DNA from: an uncultured Gammaproteobacteria bacterium
Lineage (GTDB): Bacteria; Pseudomonadota; Gammaproteobacteria; Pseudomonadales; Azotimanducaceae_A
NCBI GenBank assembly: GCA_913049565.1
Contig: CAJWZG010000196.1
Span: 1 to 5,211 of the forward strand
Direction of reading: 5' to 3'
Length of the DNA: 5,211 nt
Shown here: positions 1 through 5,211 of the stretch, piece after piece
Numbering within the stretch: the first letter of the stretch is position 1
How the letters are laid out: each line of letters starts with the position of its first letter
Position numbers and translations under genes: made by a program
The notes under the pieces: model-generated
What the model was told of the DNA's origin: nothing
Seen by the model: the letters and a program-made list of their open reading frames with translations, nothing else
Databases searched by the model: none

Positions 1-926
1 CAATCCACGACCCCACGATCATCCGGCATGTTGATGATTACTACGTCTTTTCTTCCAGCGCTCTTGGCAGTTTTTATCGCTCACCCGATCTGGTTACTTG
101 GCAGAGCGTCGGCGACGTATTCACAGATCTTCCGGATTGGCTGCTTACGCAAATACCAGCTGCAGATCATATTGGCGCGCCGGACATTTCCTACTATGAC
201 GGCCGTTACCTACTGTTCTATCAGTCGCATATTCCTGACACGTGCAATGCGGCAACAGGCTTAGCCACTAACGTCACTCTAGACCCAAGCCAACCGGATT
301 ACAGGTGGGTTGATGAAGGTCAGGTGCTGAGATCTGAGCCCTTCTATGAGGGAGTCGACATCTACTGCGGCAACGACGATGCCACCTTTAACGCCATTGA
401 TGCGCAGTTCTTCGTTGACCAAGAGAACACGCCCTGGCTGGTTTTTGGATCAACGATCGGTGGGATTAAGTTCGTTGAACTGAACCCACTGAACCTCAAA
501 CCTGTTGCCGATGCGACCTACCATACCGTGGCTCAACGCTGGTTGTTTCAGGCCGACCCCATTATCGAAGCCCCGTTTATTACCTTCAAAGACGGTTACT
601 ACTATCTGTTCATGTCCTTTAATCACTGCTGTATTTTTGACGATACGCGCTATGAAATTCGTGTTGGCCGCTCTAAAGACATTACAGGGCCATATGTTGA
701 TAAGCAGGGCTGGCCCCTTTATCTGGGTGGCGGCTCGTTATTAATTGCAGAAGATCCGCCCTTTGTCGCGACAGGCCACGGTGATTTGTTGCAAACACAT
801 GCAGGTTACTGGCTCGCCCATCACGCCAAGCTACCCCAAGAAAATTATCTAGCTTACCTGCAAATTCGTCAGCTGCACTGGGACGCAGATCTTTGGCCGA
901 CGGTTTGCATGCCTACCCCTGGCTAG
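1..926 (+). CDS. GH43 arabinan endo-1,5-alpha-L-arabinosidase (5'-partial)
   Basis: The open frame runs from base 3, so the gene starts before the window; about 307 residues are visible and only the signal peptide and first few residues appear to be missing. GH43 enzymes are five-bladed beta-propellers that cleave arabinan or arabinoxylan by inversion. The three family carboxylates are visible: the general base Asp in IHDPTIIR (codon 9-11), the pKa-tuning Asp in FNAIDAQFF (399-401) and the general acid Glu in PIIEAPF (567-569). IEAPF followed by GYYYLFMSFNHCC, then VGRSKDITGPYVDK and a C-terminal QLHWDADLWPTV, is the pattern of the endo-arabinanase subgroups rather than of xylosidases. His in ATGHGDL (777-779) matches the usual metal-ligand position. 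NAIDA replaces the commoner NAIDP. The protein ends right after the catalytic module, with no carbohydrate-binding domain. It is probably secreted, but the signal is not in view. Arabinanase is likely; the exact linkage is not proven. Confidence 0.88.
   Translation, partial: IHDPTIIRHVDDYYVFSSSALGSFYRSPDLVTWQSVGDVFTDLPDWLLTQIPAADHIGAPDISYYDGRYLLFYQSHIPDTCNAATGLATNVTLDPSQPDYRWVDEGQVLRSEPFYEGVDIYCGNDDATFNAIDAQFFVDQENTPWLVFGSTIGGIKFVELNPLNLKPVADATYHTVAQRWLFQADPIIEAPFITFKDGYYYLFMSFNHCCIFDDTRYEIRVGRSKDITGPYVDKQGWPLYLGGGSLLIAEDPPFVATGHGDLLQTHAGYWLAHHAKLPQENYLAYLQIRQLHWDADLWPTVCMPTPG
923..926. other. shared CTAG: overlapping convergent stop codons
   Basis: The GH43 stop (TAG, 924-926) and the GST stop (TAG on the minus strand, 925-923) share the palindrome CTAG, so the two genes overlap by 4 bases tail to tail. 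A 5-bp inverted repeat (GCCTA 911-915, TAGGC 924-928) spans the junction. It has no T-tract on either side, so no intrinsic terminator is evident and the two transcripts probably run into each other. Confidence 0.9.
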
Positions 927-1654
927 GCGGGTTTCAACGCCTGCAAACCTTCGATATTGGCCCGCTTAAGCGCCTCTATCGTTGGCGGCTCAACGCTGAT
1001 ATCACCGAGCACTCGCAAAGGCTTATGAACTTGCTCGTAACCGGGCACGTCGGTTAACTCTTCCAGCCAACGACAAACGTTAGGGTACGGGTCTAGATTA
1101 AACAGATTCGTGTACGCAGGCGCCAACTGGCTAACCTCTGCGCAGGCTGCTATGTCCGCCAGCGTCAGCGCATCACCCATCAAATAAGGTGTATTGGCAA
1201 GATAGGTTTCATCCAGAAGCTTCAACGCACTGCCAATAACTGAGGTCGACCGTTCCAGCATCGCCGGCGAGAAGGCCAGATCTTTGCGCACCTTGGAGGC
1301 AACCAACATCGAACACTCACGCACGTTGCGATGGTGATAATGCAGGTATGCATCAATCTTGGCACGAGCCTTGGGAGGTTCGGGGTAAAGATCGCGCCAA
1401 CCATGTTCTTGGGCCAGGTAGGTCAAAATCGCATGAGCCTCGCCCAGGGTGAAACCCGTGTCGGGTTCTTCGATGCAGGGGATGGTCGCAAAGGGATTCT
1501 TCGTCAGATAATCCGCATGTCGGCTCCCGCCTTCACCGGCATAGCCGGGGTTAATCATCTGCAAACGAAAAGGCAGTTCTTTTAAAAGCAGAACCCAGAG
1601 TACCGCTCGAACCGGTTGAGAAAACGGCAAACCGTATACGATCAATTCACTCAT
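923..1654 (-). CDS. theta-class-like glutathione S-transferase
   Basis: This 243-residue protein has the usual two-domain GST length and is probably a cytosolic dimer that conjugates glutathione to electrophiles or dehalogenates small substrates. The N-terminal thioredoxin-fold half (residues 1-82) has FSQPVRAV, matching the theta-class SQPCRAV motif, with Ser12 as the likely thiolate-stabilising residue. NPFATIPCIEE carries the cis-proline (Pro59). GEAHAILTYLA is the glutathione gamma-glutamyl site, but the usual Glu-Ser is Glu72-Ala73 here. The helical C-terminal domain has YLHYHHRNVRE, typical of theta-like bacterial GSTs, and the N-capping box TLADI (Asp167). A GAGGG Shine-Dalgarno (1661-1665) lies 6 bases before the ATG. 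It is the last gene of the leftward cluster, 32 bases after the amidohydrolase. The substrate is not predictable. Confidence 0.9.
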   Translation of the reverse strand: MSELIVYGLPFSQPVRAVLWVLLLKELPFRLQMINPGYAGEGGSRHADYLTKNPFATIPCIEEPDTGFTLGEAHAILTYLAQEHGWRDLYPEPPKARAKIDAYLHYHHRNVRECSMLVASKVRKDLAFSPAMLERSTSVIGSALKLLDETYLANTPYLMGDALTLADIAACAEVSQLAPAYTNLFNLDPYPNVCRWLEELTDVPGYEQVHKPLRVLGDISVEPPTIEALKRANIEGLQALKPA

Positions 1655-1686
1655 CGAAAACCCTCAGCAGTGCTTTGTCATTTCCA

Positions 1687-2700
1687 CTATGACAGACGAT
1701 AAACGCGTTCGGCTGTCGCATAAAACAAGGCGTGCTGCTCGGCAGCTGAAAACTCTGTGGCAATTTTTTTCATTGCATTCCAATACACATTGTAGGAGAG
1801 CGACAATTTATCCACGGGGAAGTTACTCTCGAACATACATCGCTCAGGACCAAAAGCGTCGATTGTCTTTAAGTAATAATCACGATGTGCTTCGGCAACC
1901 TCATCCGATGACGGTGGCCTCTCGAGATCGCTCCAACCAAAACCGTTAACCGGCATCGCGAGACCGCCAATTTTCACCACGACATTGGGGCAAGCGGCGA
2001 GTCGAGTTATGCCAGCCTGCCACTGCGCAAACACCTCGGCCGTCTTGCCAGCATAATCACCCACGCCGCAGGGCGTGCCAAAGTGGTCAAGAACGATGGT
2101 GGTTCCCGGTACTGCTTCAGCCAAGTCAGCAAAGGCATCGTTTTGAAAATGGTAATGCCAGGAGTCATAGGTGTAGCCCAGCTCACCAAGCAAGGTCACG
2201 CCTCGACGAAAATCGTCTCGCTCAAATAAGTTGGTATGCGGTGTCGCGTTCAACCAACTCAAGTTTTTACCTGGATCATGAGCTCCACCATGTCGAATAC
2301 CTCGGAACAACCCAGCCCCGGACTCTTCATGGGCCTGCAATGTATCCCGCACAAGAGAATCAGTTTGATCCAAGTCTGCATGGCCTATGATGCCGACGAC
2401 TTCCGCTTTGCCTTGCCCTTGACTGGCTAAGGCGATATCTCGGACAAACTCCGTTTCTCCCACCGGTCTTAAGTGCTTAGGCCCGGTTTTTCGGTACTCG
2501 GCTCCACACTCCATAAACACCGTTTTTACAATGTGATGGCCTGATTCGGTGTCCTCCCAAAGATCCTCGAGCACGTAGGTCGGTAATCCGCTCGTACGCC
2601 AGAGATGGTGATGGGGATCGATAATCTCACGCTCAGGGTCAATTGGCTCCTCCGCAGTAAGATTCAACCAAGCACGCTGTGATTGTGTGGTTAGCACCAT
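1687..2700 (-). CDS. TIM-barrel amidohydrolase / lactonase (Amidohydro_2, COG3618-like)
   Basis: This 337-residue cytosolic protein belongs to the amidohydrolase superfamily group that includes sugar lactonases, sulfomuconolactone hydrolase and 2-pyrone-4,6-dicarboxylate lactonase; hydrolysis of a lactone or related ester is the expected chemistry. Visible landmarks are the strand-1 HxH motif in IIDPHHHLW (His30, His32), GLFRGIRH (131-137), YDSWHYHFQ with His182 and His184, VLDHFGTP (Asp205-His206), VVVKIGGLAMP, and the last-strand motif CMFESNFPVDK (288-298). The last-strand motif has Asn293 where many relatives have the metal-binding or catalytic Asp (GSDWPV type), so metal use is uncertain. 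A GAGGAG Shine-Dalgarno (2707-2712) sits 6 bases before the ATG. The gene starts 24 bases after the redoxin stop and ends 32 bases before the GST start, consistent with cotranscription. There is no signal peptide. The family is clear; the substrate is unknown. Confidence 0.87.
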   Translation of the reverse strand: MVLTTQSQRAWLNLTAEEPIDPEREIIDPHHHLWRTSGLPTYVLEDLWEDTESGHHIVKTVFMECGAEYRKTGPKHLRPVGETEFVRDIALASQGQGKAEVVGIIGHADLDQTDSLVRDTLQAHEESGAGLFRGIRHGGAHDPGKNLSWLNATPHTNLFERDDFRRGVTLLGELGYTYDSWHYHFQNDAFADLAEAVPGTTIVLDHFGTPCGVGDYAGKTAEVFAQWQAGITRLAACPNVVVKIGGLAMPVNGFGWSDLERPPSSDEVAEAHRDYYLKTIDAFGPERCMFESNFPVDKLSLSYNVYWNAMKKIATEFSAAEQHALFYATAERVYRLS

Positions 2701-2724
2701 TTGTCTCTCCTCGATAGGCCGACG

Positions 2725-3828
2725 TTAATAAGGGTCTGGTTCGTTTTGAAACTGACGGTGGATTTCGATCATGCCCGGCGTCAGCAGCAGCAGCCAGGCC
2801 CCAAAGGCGTACGCAACGTATTGCGGCGGGAAAGCCATCAAGGACGCAACCCACAGCCCAAGAAATATCCACACGCGTCGCATGACCTGTCCTGGGGTAA
2901 CGGCATCCTTACCCCCGTCCCTTAGCAAGGGAAAGGCCCTTGGCCGAAGAAACCAGCCATGTGCTGTCATAATCAATAAAAATTGAAACCAATTCAGTTC
3001 ACCGGCACCCATTACGGGCTGACGATCCAGTGCCGCGTCGTCGGTGCTGTTTCTCGCTTGAAGGATTTTATCCATGGTGTACTGAGCCTCAGGCCGGGCA
3101 CCTGCACCACTCATGTTTTGATACTTGGGAACGCATCGCCAGCGATAGAGAATGCGCTGAGATCGGTCTATCGAGATAACCGCCGGCTGATAATAGCCAT
3201 TCGGGTGACTTGTCCAACTGCGGTGACGCAGATGCCCGTCGTCGGCGTTAAAGAAAACATCAAGCCACCCACGCGACTGCAAGTCTTTGCGGACCTCATG
3301 ATGAGGATCACCAACAATCGGAAACGACAGACCCCAAGCCGATTCTGCTTCTTGTGCGAGCGATTGGGGTTCTGACGTTATCCCGTAAACCTCTCCACCC
3401 AGCTGGCGAATCTGCTCAACAACTCCCGATTTATCGTAGCTTCGTAACTCGAAGCGACAAGGCGGTCACCATAACCCGCGGTAGAACAGCAGCACGACAA
3501 ACTCATGCTTGTCGAGCACTCGATCCAACCAATTGGCTCGAATCCCGTTGGGTGGGTCCAGCAGGGCCGGTATGTCGCCCGGCCGCCTTTCCACTACGGA
3601 AAAGTTAAATCCATGACCGTCTGGTATACAGCGGATCTGAACCTTGTCACAAATCTCGCCATCACATAGCACCAAACCGAATTCAAAACTCTCTAGCGGC
3701 TTCGTCAACAGAGCCTCTTCGAAGTCCACAAGCCCGCTCACTTCGAAGCTGCTGTTATTGCGTTGGTTAAACCATGTCAGTGCCGCTGCTGCAGGCTGCT
3801 GCAAGCGCTGTGGGATATCAACTTCCAT
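2725..3828 (-). CDS. selenocysteine-containing redoxin (Prx/thioredoxin-like, UxxC) with C-terminal membrane anchor
   Basis: Read as one gene with the in-frame TGA at 3468-3466 decoded as selenocysteine, the product has 367 residues; without recoding it would stop after residue 120. Residues 1-105 form an N-terminal domain I do not recognise, with Cys55, Cys60 and Cys67 (LCDGEIC is notable). Residues 106-250 form a peroxiredoxin-like thioredoxin fold: FVVLLFYRGLW, then Sec121-Pro-Pro-Cys124 at the active site, EVYGITSEP, LSFPIVGDPHHEVR, and a likely cis-proline in YYQPAVISIDR (Pro215). GAGARPEA (241-248) resembles the end of this domain in Prx-like proteins. Residues 279-354 contain hydrophobic stretches at about 279-293, 319-333 and 337-354, suggesting membrane attachment with the redoxin domain probably cytoplasmic (Arg-Arg before the second stretch). 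It probably reduces peroxides or disulfides. The ATG overlaps the upstream gene by 11 bases and its Shine-Dalgarno is weak, suggesting translational coupling. A nonsense mutation at a catalytic Cys codon is the main alternative. Confidence 0.82.
3434..3460 (-). promoter_or_regulatory. predicted bacterial SECIS hairpin
   Basis: On the minus strand the upper stem is GCTTCG (3455-3450) paired perfectly with CGAAGC (3444-3439), closing the 5-nt loop AGTTA (3449-3445). Below a single C/U mismatch (3456/3438), TTGT (3460-3457) pairs with ACGA (3437-3434), including one G-U pair. Exactly 16 bases separate the TGA from the loop, and the loop has G at its second position. Both features match the known bacterial SECIS pattern: a small apical loop with G in the first two positions, about 16-37 nt after UGA. 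It lies inside the coding region, where it would recruit SelB with Sec-tRNA to the ribosome. Confidence 0.77.
3466..3468 (-). other. in-frame UGA, predicted selenocysteine codon (Sec121)
   Basis: The TGA interrupts an otherwise open frame: 120 codons before it and 246 sense codons after it share one phase (3828 and 3282 differ by 546 bases). It replaces the first Cys of the redoxin CxxC motif. The next base is C, giving UGAC, a weak termination context also found in E. coli fdhF. Tryptophans in the neighbouring genes are encoded by TGG and the upstream gene ends with TGA, so a general reassignment of UGA is unlikely. Confidence 0.82.
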
Positions 3829-4951
3829 CGCCGGCTCTATTGCTCATGTCATACCGCGCCACTCGATCTCCATGAGCCGATCCAAACCAAATGCTGTCGC
3901 CCAGCGGTGTAGCTACCGTGCCAAAGCCGAAAATTTCACTGTCAAAACGCAGAACACTCGTCTCACTCAAGTCGTCCAGATTAAGTTCATGTACTGAGAA
4001 AGGCAGAAAGCAGTTAACCGTATCGGCTGGACAACCTTCTATGTAATCCATGATGGTCATGTCATGTTTTGCCGCCCAGACTGAGCCCTGCGCCATAGTC
4101 AAATTATCCGCTCGCCCACCGTCATGTGTTGCAAGGACTTTTCCCGAGGTCAGGTCTAGCTTGTTCGTTTTACCCGAAAACCAGTAATTTACATACAGTA
4201 CGTCCTCAGCGTCATTGACAACGACACCATTAGGGAAACTGCCCTGTGATCCAGCAACCACTTGAAAACCATCATCACCAGACCAGTACCACACACTGCC
4301 TGTATCCTCTCCAGCAATTCCCGCCTCAATCAATTCATCAAAAGGCATATTGATGTCGTACATCTCTGTAACGTAAAAGCCACCGCCATCAGTGAGTGCG
4401 ACATCGTTAAACATGGGCTGACGCCCCGCAGATTCGCTAATCGGTGATTCAACACAACCTCGCCACACGAGCCGCCAACTCGATTTATTTGGCGTGAGTT
4501 CAAACAGCTCTACGGTTTCGCTAGGCAAGTGATTGGTAACAGCAACCATGTACTCCCCGTCAGTACGCTGATTGATATCTAGCCCGTGGGTGGAGAAATC
4601 CAGCGAACCGCGCTCGCAGCTTGGGTCGCCCCAGGTATTCTGCGACAGTTCAATCTCAACCGAGCTTCGATTCATCGTCGCCAGATCAACAAGCGACATT
4701 TCATTCAAAATAGATTCTGGGATTCCACCAAACCCGGTAGCCAGCAAATACTCGCCGTCTGGCGTCGCCGCCAAGTCTTCTGGATTTTTGTACCCGCACC
4801 AAACGGTAAACGTATCATCGGTAGCACAGGGTTCCGTTATCATCGGCTCAGACGTTCGCAGATCCGTACCCGTATCGGGCTCACCAGAGCCTGAACCGCA
4901 CCCAACACCAAAAGCAGACATTGCCGCCATCATCAAAAACGTCTTACGCAT
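3818..4951 (-). CDS. paraoxonase/arylesterase-like (SMP-30 superfamily) beta-propeller lipoprotein
   Basis: This 377-residue protein starts at the ATG 4951-4949; a farther upstream ATG (4993) is rejected because only this one has a strong AAGGAG site and a signal peptide right behind it. MRKTFLMMAAMSAFGVGC looks like a lipoprotein signal with Cys18 as the lipidated residue (the lipobox is slightly atypical), followed by a Gly/Ser/Asp linker. The rest matches six-bladed calcium-dependent lactonases/arylesterases. Positions corresponding to mammalian PON1 ligands are present: Glu58-Asp59 (PEDL), Asn182-Asp183 (FNDVAL), Asn241 (FPNGVV) and Asp282-Asn283 (ADNL). His122 (HGLD) and His141 (VTNHLPSETVELFEL) match the PON1 His115/His134 dyad with the same 19-residue spacing. 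It probably hydrolyses lactones or aryl esters in the periplasm or at the outer membrane. Several Cys (41, 52, 112, 166, 307, 314) could form disulfides. It is the first gene of the leftward cluster. The fold is well supported; the substrate is unknown. Confidence 0.82.
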   Translation of the reverse strand: MRKTFLMMAAMSAFGVGCGSGSGEPDTGTDLRTSEPMITEPCATDDTFTVWCGYKNPEDLAATPDGEYLLATGFGGIPESILNEMSLVDLATMNRSSVEIELSQNTWGDPSCERGSLDFSTHGLDINQRTDGEYMVAVTNHLPSETVELFELTPNKSSWRLVWRGCVESPISESAGRQPMFNDVALTDGGGFYVTEMYDINMPFDELIEAGIAGEDTGSVWYWSGDDGFQVVAGSQGSFPNGVVVNDAEDVLYVNYWFSGKTNKLDLTSGKVLATHDGGRADNLTMAQGSVWAAKHDMTIMDYIEGCPADTVNCFLPFSVHELNLDDLSETSVLRFDSEIFGFGTVATPLGDSIWFGSAHGDRVARYDMSNRAGDGS

Positions 4952-4962
4952 GACCTCTCCTT
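4952..4962 (-). promoter_or_regulatory. ribosome binding site deciding the lipoprotein start
   Basis: On the minus strand AAGGAG (4962-4957) stands 5 bases before the ATG at 4951-4949, with an overlapping GAGAGG. No comparable site precedes the in-frame ATG at 4993, so the shorter protein that begins directly with the signal peptide is preferred. Confidence 0.8.
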
Positions 4963-5017
4963 TTGCGGACCACAGAAAAATAGTACGCCTCAACGTTAAC
5001 TGGCATTGCTTGCGAAA

Positions 5018-5029
5018 AAAACTAGTTTT
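5018..5029. repeat. 12-bp perfect palindrome AAAACTAGTTTT
   Basis: This perfect palindrome lies in the divergent region, inside the spacer of the candidate rightward promoter and upstream of the candidate leftward -10. That position would suit a dimeric repressor controlling both directions. The AT-rich composition makes chance occurrence quite possible. Confidence 0.35.
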
Positions 5030-5088
5030 AGATTGTGTGTTTTAAATGATCGGTGGCCAAGCTTCTCCGCTGATCTAAGCGTCTGGAA

Positions 5089-5103
5089 TGAACCACGTGT
5101 TCA
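5089..5103. repeat. imperfect inverted repeat TGAA-C-CACGTG-TTCA
   Basis: A CACGTG core (5094-5099) is flanked by TGAA and TTCA arms, with one unpaired C on the left. It lies 20 bases before the rightward ATG and could be an operator or a small 5'-UTR hairpin. No regulator family can be assigned. Confidence 0.3.
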
Positions 5104-5122
5104 ATTGGAAACGGGCAACTCT

Positions 5123-5211
5123 ATGCAACGACGAAATTTCATGTTGGGCGCAGCATCTGGCGCAGTTCTGGCGACAACAGGATGCCACCGCGACGAGCCA
5201 GCACTATCATC
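5123..5211 (+). CDS. Tat-type lipoprotein, N-terminal fragment (3'-partial)
   Basis: Only 29 codons are in view. The N-terminus MQRRNFMLGAASGAVLATTGC has a twin-arginine pair followed by N-F-M, a hydrophobic Ala/Gly-rich stretch and a lipobox-like TTGC with Cys21 as the candidate lipidated residue. This fits a folded, possibly cofactor-containing protein exported by the Tat pathway and anchored as a lipoprotein. Upstream GGAAACGGGC is only a mediocre ribosome site; the ATG is chosen because it starts directly on the signal peptide. The mature domain lies outside the window, so the function is unknown. It is divergent from the Sec redoxin operon and may share its regulation. Confidence 0.72.
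   Translation, partial: MQRRNFMLGAASGAVLATTGCHRDEPALS

Larger units (their letters stand above)
923..4951 (-). other. probable four-gene operon
   Basis: The four minus-strand genes are separated by -11, 24 and 32 bases, with no internal terminator-like hairpin plus T-run seen between them. The order of translation is PON-like lipoprotein, Sec redoxin, amidohydrolase, GST. The only space for a main promoter is the divergent region right of 4951. The joint function is inferred: lactone or ester hydrolysis plus thiol/selenol redox chemistry and glutathione conjugation. Confidence 0.75.
4952..5122. promoter_or_regulatory. divergent intergenic promoter region
   Basis: These 171 bases separate the leftward operon from the rightward lipoprotein gene and must hold both promoters unless transcription enters from outside the window. 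For the rightward gene a possible sigma70-type pair is TTGCTT (5006-5011) and TAGATT (5029-5034) with a 17-base spacer; both boxes are imperfect. For the leftward operon TACTAT (4985-4980) could be a -10 box, but I see no good -35. The region is AT-rich around 5012-5050. No RNA gene is evident. Confidence 0.5.

Noticed and set aside
28..264. 78-residue plus-strand open frame
   Set aside because: It is a shadow of the GH43 gene, whose frame (starting at base 3) carries the catalytic motifs.
911..928. Bidirectional terminator at the GH43/GST junction
   Set aside because: The inverted repeat has only 5 bp and no T-tract follows on either strand.
2725..3282. A separate 185-residue protein starting at a TTG (3282)
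   Set aside because: The TTG lies inside the redoxin domain, has no good ribosome site, and coding similarity extends upstream to the TGA.
3466..3828. A stand-alone 120-residue protein ending at the TGA
   Set aside because: It ends in the middle of the redoxin active-site strand (FYRGLW), and the missing half continues in the same frame right after the TGA.
2725..3828. Frameshift or nonsense pseudogene
   Set aside because: No phase change is needed and only one stop interrupts the frame, exactly at the catalytic Cys position and followed by a SECIS-like hairpin. It remains the main alternative if Sec machinery is absent.
4952..4993. Upstream ATG at 4993 as the lipoprotein start
   Set aside because: It would put 14 extra residues before the signal peptide and lacks the AAGGAG site that precedes the ATG at 4951.
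4572..5045. 157-residue plus-strand open frame
   Set aside because: It is antisense to the paraoxonase-like gene, has no recognisable domain and runs across the promoter region.

Overview
The window looks like chromosomal DNA from a Gram-negative bacterium. Genes are tightly packed, two N-termini look like lipoprotein signals (one with a twin-arginine motif), and start codons mostly have clear Shine-Dalgarno sequences. Base composition is about balanced by eye. The mix of an arabinanase, a theta-type GST, a COG3618-type amidohydrolase and a paraoxonase-like lipoprotein would suit a marine or soil proteobacterium, but the lineage is an inference.

Layout: (1) Positions 1-926 (+) hold the 3' part of a GH43 arabinan endo-1,5-alpha-L-arabinosidase, with its three catalytic carboxylates visible. 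(2) Positions 923-4951 (-) hold four closely spaced genes that look like one operon, read right to left: a paraoxonase/arylesterase-like beta-propeller lipoprotein (4951-3818), a redoxin with a C-terminal membrane anchor (3828-2725), a COG3618 TIM-barrel lactonase/amidohydrolase (2700-1687) and a theta-like glutathione S-transferase (1654-923). Its last stop codon overlaps the GH43 stop codon. (3) Positions 4952-5122 form a divergent promoter region. (4) From 5123 (+) a Tat-type lipoprotein gene starts and runs off the window.

The main discovery is in the second operon gene. Simple ORF calling splits it into a 120-codon piece ending at a TGA (3468-3466) and a downstream piece. Both pieces are in the same frame with no other stop, and the TGA falls exactly at the first position of the redoxin active-site CxxC, giving GLW-U-PPC. 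Sixteen bases after the TGA comes the loop of a hairpin (6-bp perfect upper stem, 5-nt loop AGUUA with G at position 2, 4-bp lower stem) that fits the bacterial SECIS pattern. I therefore read 2725-3828 as one 367-residue selenoprotein: an N-terminal domain of unknown function, a Sec-containing UxxC thioredoxin-fold domain, and a hydrophobic C-terminal anchor.

Together the operon suggests a redox and lactone/ester detoxification or catabolic module: an envelope calcium-dependent lactonase/arylesterase, a membrane-anchored selenocysteine redoxin, a second lactonase-type hydrolase and a GST. The substrate cannot be read from the sequence.
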